In this document: piece after piece, positions 33,308-43,859 of the stretch
How positions within the stretch are numbered: position 1 is the stretch's first letter
Layout: every line of letters begins with the position of its first letter
Assembly: GCF_950295315.1 (NCBI RefSeq)
Contig: NC_080165.1
Span: forward strand, 8,844,917-8,908,916
Length of the DNA stretch: 64,000 bases
Source of the DNA: Erinaceus europaeus
Taxonomy: Eukaryota > Chordata > Mammalia > Eulipotyphla > Erinaceidae
Direction of reading: 5' to 3'
Notes under the pieces: generated by a model
The model's database searches: none
What the model saw: the letters and a program-made list of their open reading frames with translations, nothing else
Told to the model about the DNA's origin: nothing
Program-made: the position numbers and the translations under genes

Positions 33308-33356
<49 letters not shown>
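33240..33356. repeat. C-rich tract followed by (CT)n
   Basis: CCCCA/CCCCT-rich pyrimidines, then about 24 CT units. Confidence 0.95.
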
Positions 33357-33357
<1 letters not shown>

Positions 33358-33513
33358 ATATACACACACATTCTGAGCTGGAAAGTTTTAGATAATATTT
33401 TATCTTAAGGTAATGCATACCAAATCTACTGACTGAATCAATTGGTAACACATATTCACTACATTTGAGAAAGACTAATTCCAAGTCAAATGAGAAACAG
33501 ATAAATGGAAAAG

Positions 33514-33722
33514 GGGCCAGGGAATGGTGCACCTGGCTAAGCGCACATCACAGTGCACCAGGACCCAGGCTCAAGCCCCAGATCCCCACCTGCAGGGGGA
33601 AAGCTTCATGAGTGGTGAAGCAGGGTTGCAGGTGTCTCTCTGCCCCTCTCCCTTTTTATCTCCCCCTCTCCCCTAAATTTATCTCCATCTCTATCCAATA
33701 GTAAATAAAATAAAGTCTTAAA
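33514..33722 (+). mobile_element. SINE-B
   Basis: Complete copy with ggggccagggaatggtgcac head, both landmarks and aataaaataaag tail. Flanks ataaatggaaaa and ataaatgggaaa are a near-perfect TSD. Confidence 0.93.
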
Positions 33723-33729
33723 AAAAAGA

Positions 33730-34070
33730 ATAAATGGGAAAGACATTAGTGATGAATTACATTTTTCCGCCAAAGTTATAGATAAGGAGAGTAGACTTCA
33801 AAAAAATAATAATTGGCATGGATAGTTTTAAGATACATTGTTCTTTTTGGACAGACAGACTAGAATCTACAATTTTTTACTCTAGAGACATTCCATCATG
33901 GACTTCACACTTATGCACAGAATATCTCTGACCATTAAAACCTTTTGTTTTGAGAGACATTGACTCATAGAGAATGCATCCAAGAGTTACAGACTGATTA
34001 CTGAATCCGAAAAAAAACCACCTGTGTTTTCATGGGAAAATATTTGTAGAAAAATAAACGGCTACTGGGA
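33730..34070. other. Unassigned sequence
   Basis: Nothing recognised. Confidence 0.5.
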
Positions 34071-34077
34071 GATAAAT

Positions 34078-34680
34078 GATTGGACACCTGGCTAAGCGCA
34101 CACAGGACCCACTCAAGAATCCAGGTAGAGTTCCTCTCTCCTCAGCTGCTTGGGGGCATTTCACAACTTCATCAGTGGTGAAGCAGGTCTGCAGGAGTCT
34201 CTCTTTCTCTCTCCCTCTCTTATCTCCCCACTCCCTCTCAATTCCTCTCTGTTCTAGCCAATAAAATGGAAAAAAATGGGGGAGTCTGGCGGTAGCACAG
34301 CGGGTTAAGCGTAGGTGGCACGAAACTCAAGAATCAGAGTAAGGATCCCTGTTCGAGCCCCCGGCTCCCCACCTGCAGGGGGGTGGCTTCACAGGCAGTG
34401 AAGTAGGTCTGCAGGTGTCTATCCTTCTCTCCCCCTCTCTGTCTTCCCCTCCTCTCTCCATTTATTTCTGTAATATCCAACAATGATGACAACAATAATA
34501 ACAACAGCAATAAAAAAAATCAACAAGGGCAACAAAAGGGAATAAATAAATATGTAAAAAAAACAAAGAAGAAAAATGGAAAAACTGGCTTCCAAGGGCA
34601 GTGGATTTGTGGTGCAAGCATCAAGCCCCAGTTATAATGCTGGAGGCAAAAAGTAAAATGATATGATATATGATATATGA
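34078..34680 (+). mobile_element. SINE-B with module M, interrupted by SINE-A
   Basis: Head and body at 34078-34274, then after the inserted SINE-A the copy resumes with module M (tggcttccaagggcagtgga ... ataatgctggaggc) at 34585-34665. Shows that module M is part of a B-type SINE. Confidence 0.85.
34275..34572 (+). mobile_element. SINE-A with 12-bp TSD
   Basis: Complete, B box ctgttcgagccc. TSD aaaatggaaaaa at 34263-34274 and 34573-34584, inside the host SINE-B. Confidence 0.95.
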
Positions 34681-34684
34681 TATG

Positions 34685-35340
34685 ATATAATAATATATGG
34701 TTCCTGTTCCAGGAGTGGGTGATTGCCTGATACATTTGTTTTCAAAATTTTTGCTGGAAATATCTCAACCAGAATCACAAGGTCAAAAAGGAGACATTCC
34801 CTAAACATGGTCATTCCAGCTTGTTTAAATGAATTTTGTAAGGTACTTTGGCTACGTGGCTTGCTAGCTTTTCTCCTGAGGGGTACTCTGCCCTTTGGAA
34901 AGATAAAGAAAAGGACAAAGCTTGAGCCTGGGAAAAGAGGAAGTTATCTCTTTCCCTAAAGCTAATCTCTGGATAAGTAATAAATATGACAGTTTGTTAA
35001 TAGAAGATTATTAATCCATTCCTCGTAAGTTTCATTTGCATTTCCTCATATCCAATGTTCTTGTTTTCTTTCAAAGTAGAGGCATGGAGGTATGGTCTGA
35101 TAAGACGTGGATGACCTGGTTGAACTGAGAAATCTCTGACTCTATAAAACAAACATTTTGAAATTTACTAGGGCAATTCACACACACTGAAGGCAAATGA
35201 TATATTTTTTCATGTCTTCTATGTCTCTGAAACAGTAAGACTCAATTCATGAGAAAATACAACCAAGACAAACACAAAATTGGATTTTTTCTTCTTGTAT
35301 ATACCAGTCTCTAAAAGGTCGGTCATAAAAGGTTAGCTAC
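34685..35340. other. Unassigned sequence
   Basis: Begins with an AT-rich tgatatga run; no family recognised afterwards. Confidence 0.5.
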
Positions 35341-35341
35341 A

Positions 35342-35560
35342 CGACCTGGCCAACATCCATGTACAATGCAGAATCAATTACAGAAGCCAGGCCTTCCACC
35401 TTCTGCACCCCATAAAGATCTGTGGTTCATACTCCCAGAGAGTTAAAGAATAGGGATGTTTCCAATGGAGGGGACGGGACACAGAACTCCGGTGGTGGAA
35501 ACTGTATGGAATTGTGCCCCTAACTGCAAGTTAACTCAAATATTTATATGATACCTAGTA
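35342..35560 (+). mobile_element. REP-X 3-prime end
   Basis: atcaattacagaagccaggc, ccataaagatctgtggttca and tggtggaaactgtatggaat. The end lacks a clear A tail. A SINE-B head remnant (ggtgccaggtggtggcatgc) follows at 35567-35605. Confidence 0.85.
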
Positions 35561-35609
35561 GGGCAGGTGCCAGGTGGTGGCATGCCCAGTTAAACACACA
35601 CATATTTCC

Positions 35610-35870
35610 AGTGACTTTGCTTTAGTTATCTATATTCCGTATTCAAGTGAAGTCATCTGGGAGTGGTCTTTCACCTCTTGTCTCACTTAGCACCATCACC
35701 ACCATGGGTACCATCTCCTTTGTTCCAAAAATACAATCTCATCTTCTTTGTTTGCAGTGATATTCCACTGAGTATAGATTCTATTCCCTGTTCATTCTTT
35801 CATCTGTCCTTGGGTTTCCACATTTTCTCAGCCATCTTTTCTCTCTTGGCAAACTCACTGGTCATGTGAG
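35610..35870 (-). mobile_element. Old L1 3-prime fragment, antisense
   Basis: ctatattccgtattcaagtg and cttgtctcacttagcaccat resemble the reversed L1 terminal region; ttccactgagtatagattct resembles the reversed 'actcagtggaa' part. Diverged. Confidence 0.5.
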
Positions 35871-35879
35871 ACTTTCTGA

Positions 35880-37415
35880 GTTACAGAGTAGAGTTCTGCC
35901 TGTCTTCTGCCTGGTCTGTCAATATAAATGCTTCCCTAGTTATCTATGTCTTGTGAGAGGATTTATTTATGGTTAGTTTAATTTTTTTTCTCTACCCATG
36001 TGTATGTGCTGTTCAAAATGACTACTAGTCCTTACACTGGATAGTAAGAAAAAAAAATAATAAGTGAAATGACTTGGGTATGGTTTCACCTGGGAGAAAA
36101 ATAAACTTTAAGAGGATGTTTAGCCATTTTGTTCTTTTGCCAGGTCAAAGACAATGAAATGATAGTCCATTCTTGAGAATTATAAAGGTCAACCTTCTCA
36201 TTAACCTATTTCAAAATGGATTTGTTAGAACAGGCAAACAAGTCCTTTGATGGTAGAATGAATAATTATATTTGTATAAGATGGAAGAGAAAATACAGTA
36301 AAAGATCAAGTTCAAAAATTCTCTTATAAGGATTGAATCCTCTGTTTCTGGATAAAAAGTCAGAAGAGAAACTTCACCATCAGCTTAATGATGACTGTGA
36401 ATGACAAAGCAGCCTACATACCATGAACTGAAGGCATCAGTGGAAGGTCATGACACTGTGATGAAGCTGGCTCATTTGAAGCAAGTCTCCTGGGAACAAG
36501 CTGTTAGAAAGACAGTGTTACTGAATCCACAGAAGCAATTTTCAAGAACTAGCAAAAGCAACACTGCTTTAAAAAGGATGGGGCCACAAAAAAATTAAGT
36601 TCTTCTAAGGGAGGTTTGAAAAGCTAGGGTAGGGAATACTCAAAGAGAACTAGGTCTTCTTTTTAGAAGAACTAGCCAGATGTGGTTGAAAACAGAAGTG
36701 TCTTTTCTGTTTGAAGGCTAAGATGCTTTTATTTTAGATAACATGTCATTTATTCTTCAGGAGATATTTATTATCTGGCTCAATAGATGTAGAGTAGTCA
36801 ATGTTGGTAGGACATGAGACCATGAAAACAAATCATTTGAAAAGAGGAGCATATGTCATAATGGTAAAACAACTTTCAGGAGTAAAATAAACTAAACTTC
36901 TTATACAGCGAGATTCTGGGAAATACACAGAAGAAGTATGGGAGGGGTAGGTTATAGCTTTTGAAAGGGAATCATTATTGTATGTATCTACTATATTTGG
37001 TCTTTTGAAAACTGAATCATTCTCCAAAAGTAAAATAAGAATATGACATCAAGATAAAGTAAATCATCCAAACACAAATATTACCTACTGCATTCCTAAT
37101 TTTGTTAAAACATAAAGAGATGTGCATATTACAGGTTCTGATTTCAGTTGAGTTTTTCTCACCTGGAAATAATATAAAACCAAGACCACAGATGTGAAGA
37201 ACGTTGTTTATTGTGTGAGTCCAGTCTCTGCCCCTTACGGCACATGTGACATTGGCAAATTTCTCAGTGACTTCAGGCCTCTGTTTCTCCTTGTATAAAA
37301 ATGGAGATAAGCATTGCATAGTTCCCTCATGTCACTGTGACCTCTACTCTCTGATATTACTCCTGTCATTAGAGGTTTTTTTTTGTTGTTGTTGTTTTTT
37401 CATGGAGAAAGGAAT
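35880..37415. other. Unassigned sequence
   Basis: 1.5 kb without recognised repeat or gene. The 65-codon frame at 36401-36598 and the 100-codon antisense frame at 37017-37319 show no family motif. Confidence 0.5.
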
Positions 37416-37558
37416 TCTGGGGCCAGGTGGTAACGCAACTGCTTAAGTGTAAACACTACAGGGCACAGGGACCTGGATTTGAGCCCCCAGTCCCCACCAG
37501 CAGGGGGAAAGCTTCACAAATGGTACATCAGGCAGCAGGTGTCTCTCTGTCTCTCTTT

Positions 37559-38085
37559 TTAAAAAATTATCTTTATTTTCTTTATTGGATAGAGACAGCC
37601 AGAAATCAAGTGGGAAGTGGGTGATAGAGAGAGAGAGAGAGAGACAGAGAGGTACCTACAGCATTGTTTCACCACTCTCAAAGCTTTCCCCTGCAGGTTG
37701 GGGTTTGGGGTTCGAACCCAGGTCCTTGTGCATTGTAACATGTGTTCTCAACCAGGTGCACGGGTAAAGAACAAACAGCTCATCACAGACCCCTGCAAGC
37801 ATCAACCCAGCTTTGACCTAGCACGTTATGATTGGGCCCTCCTCAATCGCTATCGAACAGGCCATGGCCGGTGTGCCACTATGTTCCATCGCTGGGGAGC
37901 CAGAGACGACTCGAACTGCCCCTGCAGCTCCAGACAGACTATGACCCACATAGTCAACGACTGCCACCTCTCCAGATTCAAAGGAGGTCTCGAAACTTGA
38001 CATCAGGCTCCACCTGATGCTGTTGACTGGCTACGGAAGAAGGGCAAACGCTAGAAGAAGAAGAACCAGGTGCACCATCACCTGG
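37559..38085 (-). mobile_element. SINE-B, antisense, inserted in the outer SINE-B
   Basis: Reversed tail (tttattggatagagacagcc), body, landmarks and B box (ggggttcgaacccagg) at 37559-37761. After the LINE insert its last bases (reversed head, ccatcacctgg) follow at 38076-38085. Confidence 0.85.
37762..38063 (+). mobile_element. C-terminal fragment of a CR1/L2/Jockey-like non-LTR retrotransposon
   Basis: 302-bp insertion with a perfect 12-bp TSD, aaccaggtgcac, at 37750-37761 and 38064-38075. It encodes the C-terminus of a LINE polyprotein: LLNRYRTGHGRC, MFHRWGARDD, a C-x-C pair (NCPCSS), QTMTHIVNDC and FKGGLE, then PDAVDWLRKKGKR, a TAG stop at 38052-38054 and an (AGA)n tail. From memory the pattern LxNRxRTG ... 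CxCG ... QTxxHIxxxC marks the end of CR1/L2/Jockey-type ORF2, and is not L1 or BovB. One in-frame TGA lies at 37998-38000; the related insert at 6228-6413 has AGA there. 5-prime truncated, microsatellite-tailed rather than A-tailed. Little decay elsewhere suggests it is young for a mammal. Confidence 0.8.
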
Positions 38086-38194
38086 TTCCTGTTTCTGCCT
38101 CTTTATCACCCCTTCCCTTTCAATTTCTGGTTGTCTTTATCCAATAAATACATAAAGATAATTTTAAAAATTCAAAAAATAAAAGAAAGAACAA

Positions 38195-39325
38195 GGAATT
38201 CTGGATCTGTTTCTGTGGACACCAGTCACTTCACTCTAGAGAGGAAGACTTTGGAAATACCTAACCTAACCTACAAGTCCCATAGAAGCAGGACATTTTC
38301 TTCGGTTGGGAAATAAGAGATCATAAGTGTGAGGTGGAATGAGACATGGAGCAAGGTCTTTAACACAGCCACTAGTTACTGAGAGCACTCTGTGATCAAC
38401 GTCCAGTGAAAAATGCAGGCTTTTCCTGGAAGAAGATTCACTGATCAGTGTGTAATGATGCTTGCTAACATCAGATTTCATCATAAGGAGAGAACCATTC
38501 ATGCCAAGTCAGACTTCTCACCAAAAGAACTGTGAGCTGAGAAGTAGATGTTGATTTAAACTTCTAAATATATGGTACCAGTGGAACACTAGAAAACTGA
38601 TATAAAAGATGATTATCTTTCTTTTGGCTGCATGTATTAGAAATAGTAAAGATAATATATATTTGTCTGTGTGCATAGACATGTATATGAAGAAAACTTT
38701 ATTAGCAACCACACATAAATATCTGTATACTTACATTTAATATATAAATTATGTTAAAATATTTGTAAATATGTAGGGAGAAACATTCTTTTGGTCTTTA
38801 TGAAACTGTGGTTTTGTTTTATTTTCATGGAAATTTCAAGTTTAAAGAGCAAGAATGATAGGTGAGTATCCTCTGATGAAAGCTGTCCTTGAAGTTGAAG
38901 CTTTATGGAAAGATGAAAGTACGCAGTATCACCGCATCTCATTTACAAACAGAAACGAAAGGCAAGGTACTTCCTTTTAATAGATGCAAAATTAGTTTTA
39001 AATGTTGTTTTCTTCCTTCTAGTAAAGGCAACCATGAATCCTAAGAGCAAGAGGACAGGAGGAAGCTCAACCAGTAGAGTAACTTTCTCATGATGAGGGT
39101 CAAGCCCCAAACACCAAACAGAAGCACAATGCCCTGAGGAAGCTTCCTAAAAGAATGAAAAAAGTCAATTTGGGAGTTGGGATATAGCATACACCAGGCC
39201 TTGGCACCACAAATAATAATAATAATACAGAGGGGGGAAAAAGAAGAAAAAAAAACTAAAAGATGTGAGAAGGAGGAAAGAAAAATACAGATCTGAATAT
39301 GCTCAGACCGAAAATCATCCAGCTA
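38195..39325. other. Mostly unassigned sequence; possible SINE at 39058-39160
   Basis: 39058-39160 (gctcaaccagtagagtaact ... ggtcaagccccaaac ... gaagcacaatgcc) looks like a degenerate SINE-C/E-type element. The remainder has no recognised feature. Confidence 0.4.
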
Positions 39326-39339
39326 TTAAGACAAGACAG

Positions 39340-40687
39340 TCCCCCACACCTATGGACGTCTAACCTTTGACAAAGGTGCCCAGAAGTTTAAATGGGGAAA
39401 GAGTCTCTTCAACAAATGGTGTTGGAAAAAAATGGGTTGAAACATGCAGAAGAAACTGAACCACTATATTTCACCAAATACAAAAAGTAAATTCCAAGTG
39501 GATCAAGGACTTGAATGTTAGACCACAAACTATCAGATACTTAGAGGAAAATACTGGCAGAACTCTTTTCTGCATACATTTTAAAGACATCTTCAATGAA
39601 ACCCAATTACAAAGAAGACTAAGGCAAGCATACACCTATGGGGTTAAAAAGCTTCTGCACAGCCGAAGAAACTGCTACCCAAACCAGGAGACCCCTCACA
39701 GAATGGGAGAAGATCTTTACATGCCATACATCAGACAAGAGGCTAATAACCAGAATATATAAAGAATATATATAATGTTGAATATATATAATGAATATAT
39801 ATAATGTTGCCAAACTCAACAACAAGAAAACAAATAACTCCATCCAAAAATGGGGGGAGGACATGGACAGAATATTCACCACAGAAGAGATCCAAAAGGC
39901 CGAGAAACACATGAAAAAATGCTCCACGTCTCTGATTGTCAGAGAAATGCAAATCAAGACAACAATGAGATACCACTTCACTCCTGTGAAAATGTCATAC
40001 ATCAGAAAAGGTAACAGCAGCAAATGCTGGAGAGGTTGTGGGGTCAAAGGAACCCTCCTGCACTGCTGGTGGGAATGTCAATTCGTCCAACCTCTGTGGA
40101 GAACAGTCTGGAGAATTCTCAGAAGGCTAGAAATGGACCTACCCTATGATCCTGCAATTCTTCTCCTGGGGATATATCCTAAGGAACCCAATACACCCAT
40201 CCAAAAAGATCTGTGTACACATATGTTCTTAGCAGCATAATTTGTAATAGCCCAAACCTGGGAGCAATCCAGGTGTCCAACAACAGATGAGTGGCTGAGC
40301 AAGTTGTGGTATATATACACAATGGAATACTACTCAGCTATACAAAATGGTGACTTCACTGTTTTCAGCCGATCTTGGATGGACCTTGAAAAATTCATGT
40401 GAAGTGAAATAAGTCAGAAACAGAAGGATGAATATGGGATGATCTCACTCTCAGGCAGAAGCTAAAAAACAAGATGAGAAGAGCAAACACAAGTAGAACC
40501 TGAACTGGAATTGGCATATTGCACCAAAGTAAAAGACTCTGGGGGGTGGGGGGAATACAGGTCTTTTAGAGGACCTAGTGGGGGTTGTATTGTTATGTGG
40601 AAACTGATAAATGTTATGCATGTACAAACTATTGTATTTACTCTCGAATGTAAAACATTAATTCCCCAATAAAGAATTTAAAAAAAA
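39340..40687 (+). mobile_element. L1, 5-prime truncated, ORF2 C-terminus and 3-prime UTR
   Basis: TSD aagacaagacag at 39328-39339 and 40688-40699. Starts in the ORF2 region after the reverse transcriptase ([14 protein letters not shown] order) and ends with AATAAAG and an A tail. At 40025-40078 the conserved L1 C-terminal zinc-knuckle-like motif C-x3-C-x7-H-x4-C is intact (CWRGCG ... HCWWEC). The frame is broken by an AT-rich expansion at about 39755-39810 and by a TAA at about 40238 just before FVIA. Dead copy; the reading frames at 39511-39762 and 39791-40240 belong to it. Confidence 0.95.
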
Positions 40688-40703
40688 AAGACAAGACAGG
40701 ACA

Positions 40704-40953
40704 AGGGAGTCAGGCAGTAGCACAGTGGGTTAAGCACACATAGCACAAGGACTGGCATAAAGATCCCAGTTCGAGCCCCCGGCTCCCCGCATGCAGGGGA
40801 GTCACTTCACAGACAGTGAAGCAGGTCTTCAGGTGTCTATCTTGCTCTCCTCCTCTCTGTCTTCCTCTCCTCTCTCCATTTCTCTGTGTCCTATCTAACA
40901 ACAATGACATCAATAACAAGAAAGGCTTATTAGATAAAAATAATTTTAAAAAA
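40704..40953 (+). mobile_element. SINE-A inserted at the L1 end
   Basis: B box agttcgagccc, both landmarks, body and tail. TSD agacaagacaggaca (40689-40703) and agataagacaggaca (40954-40968), one mismatch, overlapping the L1 TSD. Confidence 0.93.
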
Positions 40954-40986
40954 AGATAAGACAGGACAGAAAAAACACATCCACTC

Positions 40987-41447
40987 TGTTGGTATGCATG
41001 AGACCCCTTCTGTTTCATTTGGTTTAAATCCCCCCTGCTTAACACTATTCTATTTACATAACCACTTCATTCTATTTACATAACCACTGTTAACAAGTTC
41101 CACCCTCCCTCCAGGGCATTTGTGGTTCAGTGATAGGATTCTCGCCTGCTCTGCCCCCTCTTTGTCACACCCTGATCCCCTCCTTGTCACACTCTGATTT
41201 TCACCAGTCACTTTTCTCTCCACCCTCTCTATGTCACATCCTGTTTCCACCCTACTTGGCAAGTATATATAAAGACAGCATTGTGAGTTTTACTGTACCT
41301 TGAGTTTAGCTTAGCTCGTCTTAGATTGTGCTGCGTCCTGCATGAATAAAGAGATACTGCCTACAGCTCAACCATGAGTCCCTTGTCATTTGTTACCTGC
41401 CCGTGAAGCCAGCCCGGAGAAAACAACATAGCCCTCAGAAAACAACA
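40987..41447 (+). mobile_element. Solo LTR of an endogenous retrovirus, 461 bp
   Basis: Starts TG (tgttggtatg) and ends CA (aaacaaca), with a perfect 6-bp TSD, ccactc, at 40981-40986 and 41448-41453. A 6-bp TSD is typical of class II (beta-retrovirus-like) elements. TATATATAAA at 41264-41273 is a good promoter TATA box. AATAAA at 41345-41350 is the polyadenylation signal, so U3, R and U5 can be placed. A 22-bp tandem duplication lies in U3 at about 41047-41090. No internal viral gene is present: the provirus was lost by LTR-LTR recombination. Related to the diverged LTR at 50643-51056. Confidence 0.9.
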
Positions 41448-41654
41448 CCACTCAATTTGGTAGGTTTTAAAGTATTAGGCAGAGAGTTACTAGGGTTGGA
41501 GTCTATTTATTTCTTCATATAGTTTTAACAGTTTTGAAATGCATACTGGTAATGTCATCTCCATTGACAGCTCTTCAGTTTATCAGTAAACCTTTGGAAT
41601 ATTATTCGGATCCTATACACAGTCTACAGAACCCATTACCAAATAAGAATGTAG

Positions 41655-41938
41655 CTTTTTCAGAGCCCTGCTCCTAGGGAAAGAGAGAGTCAGGCTGGGA
41701 GTATGAATTGACCTGCCAACACCCATGTTCAGCAGGGAAGCAATTACAGAAGCCAGACCTTCCACCTTCTGCACCCATAATGACTCTGGGTCCATACTCC
41801 CAGAGGGATAAAGAATAGGAAAGCTATCAGGGGAGGGGGTGGGATACGGAGTTCTGGTGGTGGGAATTGTACCCCTCTTATTCTATGGTCTTGTCAGTGT
41901 TACCATTTTATAAATAAATTACCAAAAAAAGAATGTAG
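41655..41938 (+). mobile_element. REP-X 3-prime end with 10-bp TSD
   Basis: From tttttcagagccctgctcct to the A tail. TSD aagaatgtag at 41645-41654 and 41939-41948. Confidence 0.93.
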
Positions 41939-41949
41939 ATTTCTGTTAA

Positions 41950-43270
41950 AATCTTATTAAGAGCTACAGGGCAGTAATAGCAAAGCGTTAAGCCAAGCAT
42001 GGGCCCTTCCGTGTGTTGGAGTCTGTGCCATTTACAGATCACAGACACGTAAAGCTGATTGTATAGTAACACTCTGAGAGGAGACTGCTTCCAGAGTTAT
42101 GCTAGCAGTGGTTGGGGCTGTACTTTCCTCAGGGAAAGGCCAAATTGTTCGCAAGTTTCACATCAACTTCTCATTCCTTTGCATGCCAGCTGAGCAGGTT
42201 TGTCTCAAAACACAGTGATTAACATCAATGTTTCCAAGTTATCGAGTGAAGCCTTTGGAAATGTGGAGTGTTTGAACACTATACTGTTAGCAAGAGCCTA
42301 TTTCCTTCCTTCCTTCCTCATTACTAGGTCTACAGTTGGGATAATAATCCCCATCCGTCTGTCCATGCAGCTAGCTATTAGTAGGTATAATACTCATCAA
42401 GTATAAACTATAATGTACAAGAGTTTATCCTGGAATCTGTTTATACAGATTCACACATACAAGCTCACACATAGATGTTGTAGAATAGGCACACTGTCCT
42501 GAAAAGTCCAGGCCATAGTTTTCATGAGATCCCAGTGGGTTGATTCCCACCTCTCCCTTCAGGTTGAGACAAGGGCAGGTTCCCCTGGTCTCCGGAATTT
42601 ATGACAGCTGGACCCTCAGGCATGGGCACCTTTCTACACATGCCACCCCTCCTTTACTTCTTTAATTAAAAGCCATGGATTACTGTCTTTGCTTTAAAAC
42701 TCCATTGCTCAGCTTTTCCCCTCTCTCTTACTGCTCTAAAGTGCCTGCAATTTACCTCTGTAAAATTATACATTGTAAAGCTAATGATCAGACAGTCTGT
42801 CGGTAAAAATGTAACTATGTATTGTCTTGCTCTGTGTTTGGGTTAATGGATACCCCAAACCTTCCCCCAAGTTATGGCCTATATCTGCTTGCTTTTTCTT
42901 TCAATAAATGAATTGTCCCACTGAGATTTTCCCAGGGCTGATGGCTTGTCTCTGTGCACTTTGCCCTCCACACACTGAGCTACCCCAGGACCCTCAGGGG
43001 TCACTTTTGACCTCTGTCTCCCAATGGCCTGGAAGATGGGCGGACCCAGAGTGAACCAGCACATAGAAGGGTTCATACACTTTCATGGCCAGCTTTTAGA
43101 ACCATTTCTTTACTGTTTTGTTTTCAGAAGGCAAATTATAGGCAATGATTTGAAGAGTTCCAAAGGACTCACGAAGACACCTTAGTGAGTCTCAGAATGG
43201 CCTGTATAACACATCAGTTTGCGCAACTATTGACATTTTATATGGACTGTGAAACTATCCACTTTTAAGA
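41950..43270. other. Mostly unassigned; weak LTR-like features at about 42500-42985
   Basis: ggcctatatctgcttgctt near 42879 followed by ttcaataaatgaattg near 42900 looks like a U3/R boundary and polyadenylation signal of an LTR, but I could not find matching TG/CA ends with a TSD. The rest is unassigned, apart from a short CCTT run near 42305. Confidence 0.3.
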
Positions 43271-43282
43271 TTTAGTTTTTTG

Positions 43283-43575
43283 GGGGGTCAGAGATTGGTG
43301 CACCCAGTTGAGCACACACTTTATTATGCAAAAAAACCAGCGTTCAAACCCTTGCTCCTTGGGGGTTTCTGCTTTCTGCAAGAGGGGAAGCTGTACAAGT
43401 GGTGAATCAGATCTACAGGTGCTTCTCTGTATGCCTTTCTGACCACTCCTGCAACACATACACAATTTCTCTCTGTTCTAATAAAAAATGGCTGCCAGGA
43501 GTAGCAAATTCCTCGTGCAGGCACAGAGCCCCAGCAATATCCTTTGTGGGAATAAAAATAAATATGTAAGTGAGT
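43283..43575 (+). mobile_element. SINE-B with module M
   Basis: Head (gagattggtgcacccagttg), degenerate B box, body, then module M (atggctgccaggagtagcaa ... gagccccagcaatatc) and AT-rich tail. Confidence 0.85.
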
Positions 43576-43609
43576 AAATAAATAATGAAGTAAAACAAAG
43601 CTGAGCTCT

Positions 43610-43850
43610 TTTTTAAATTGATTTAATTATGATTGACAAGTGCATAGGATAAGAGGGGTACAACTCCACACATTCCCCACAGCCAGTGTTCCATATCCTA
43701 TCCCCTCCGTTGGAGGCTTTCCTATTCTTTATCCCTCTGGGAGTATGGACCCCAGTCATTATGGGATGCAGAAGGTGGAAGGTCTGGCTTCTGTAATTGC
43801 TTCCCCACTGGACATGGTCATTGGCAGGACAATCCATACTCCCAGCCTGA
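43610..43850 (-). mobile_element. REP-X 3-prime end, antisense
   Basis: gcataggataagaggggtac, cctctgggagtatggacccc and ctggcttctgtaattgcttc in reversed order. Confidence 0.93.
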
Positions 43851-43859
43851 AACTAAGTT

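Larger units (their letters stand above)
37421..38190 (+). mobile_element. SINE-B, outer host of a three-level nest
   Basis: Head, B box and landmarks at 37421-37556 (ggggccaggtggtaacgcaa ... caggtgtctctctgtctctc). Body and tail resume at about 38088-38190 (tctttatcaccccttccctt ... tttatccaataaatacataa). Everything between is inserted. Confidence 0.85.

Noticed and set aside
37762..38063. BovB or L1 fragment
   Set aside because: The C-terminal motif set and the (AGA)n tail do not match the L1 or BovB ends as I know them; the CR1/L2/Jockey group fits better.
39791..40240. Intact gene with a zinc-knuckle motif
   Set aside because: It is the L1 ORF2 C-terminus in a 5-prime-truncated copy with frameshift and stop.
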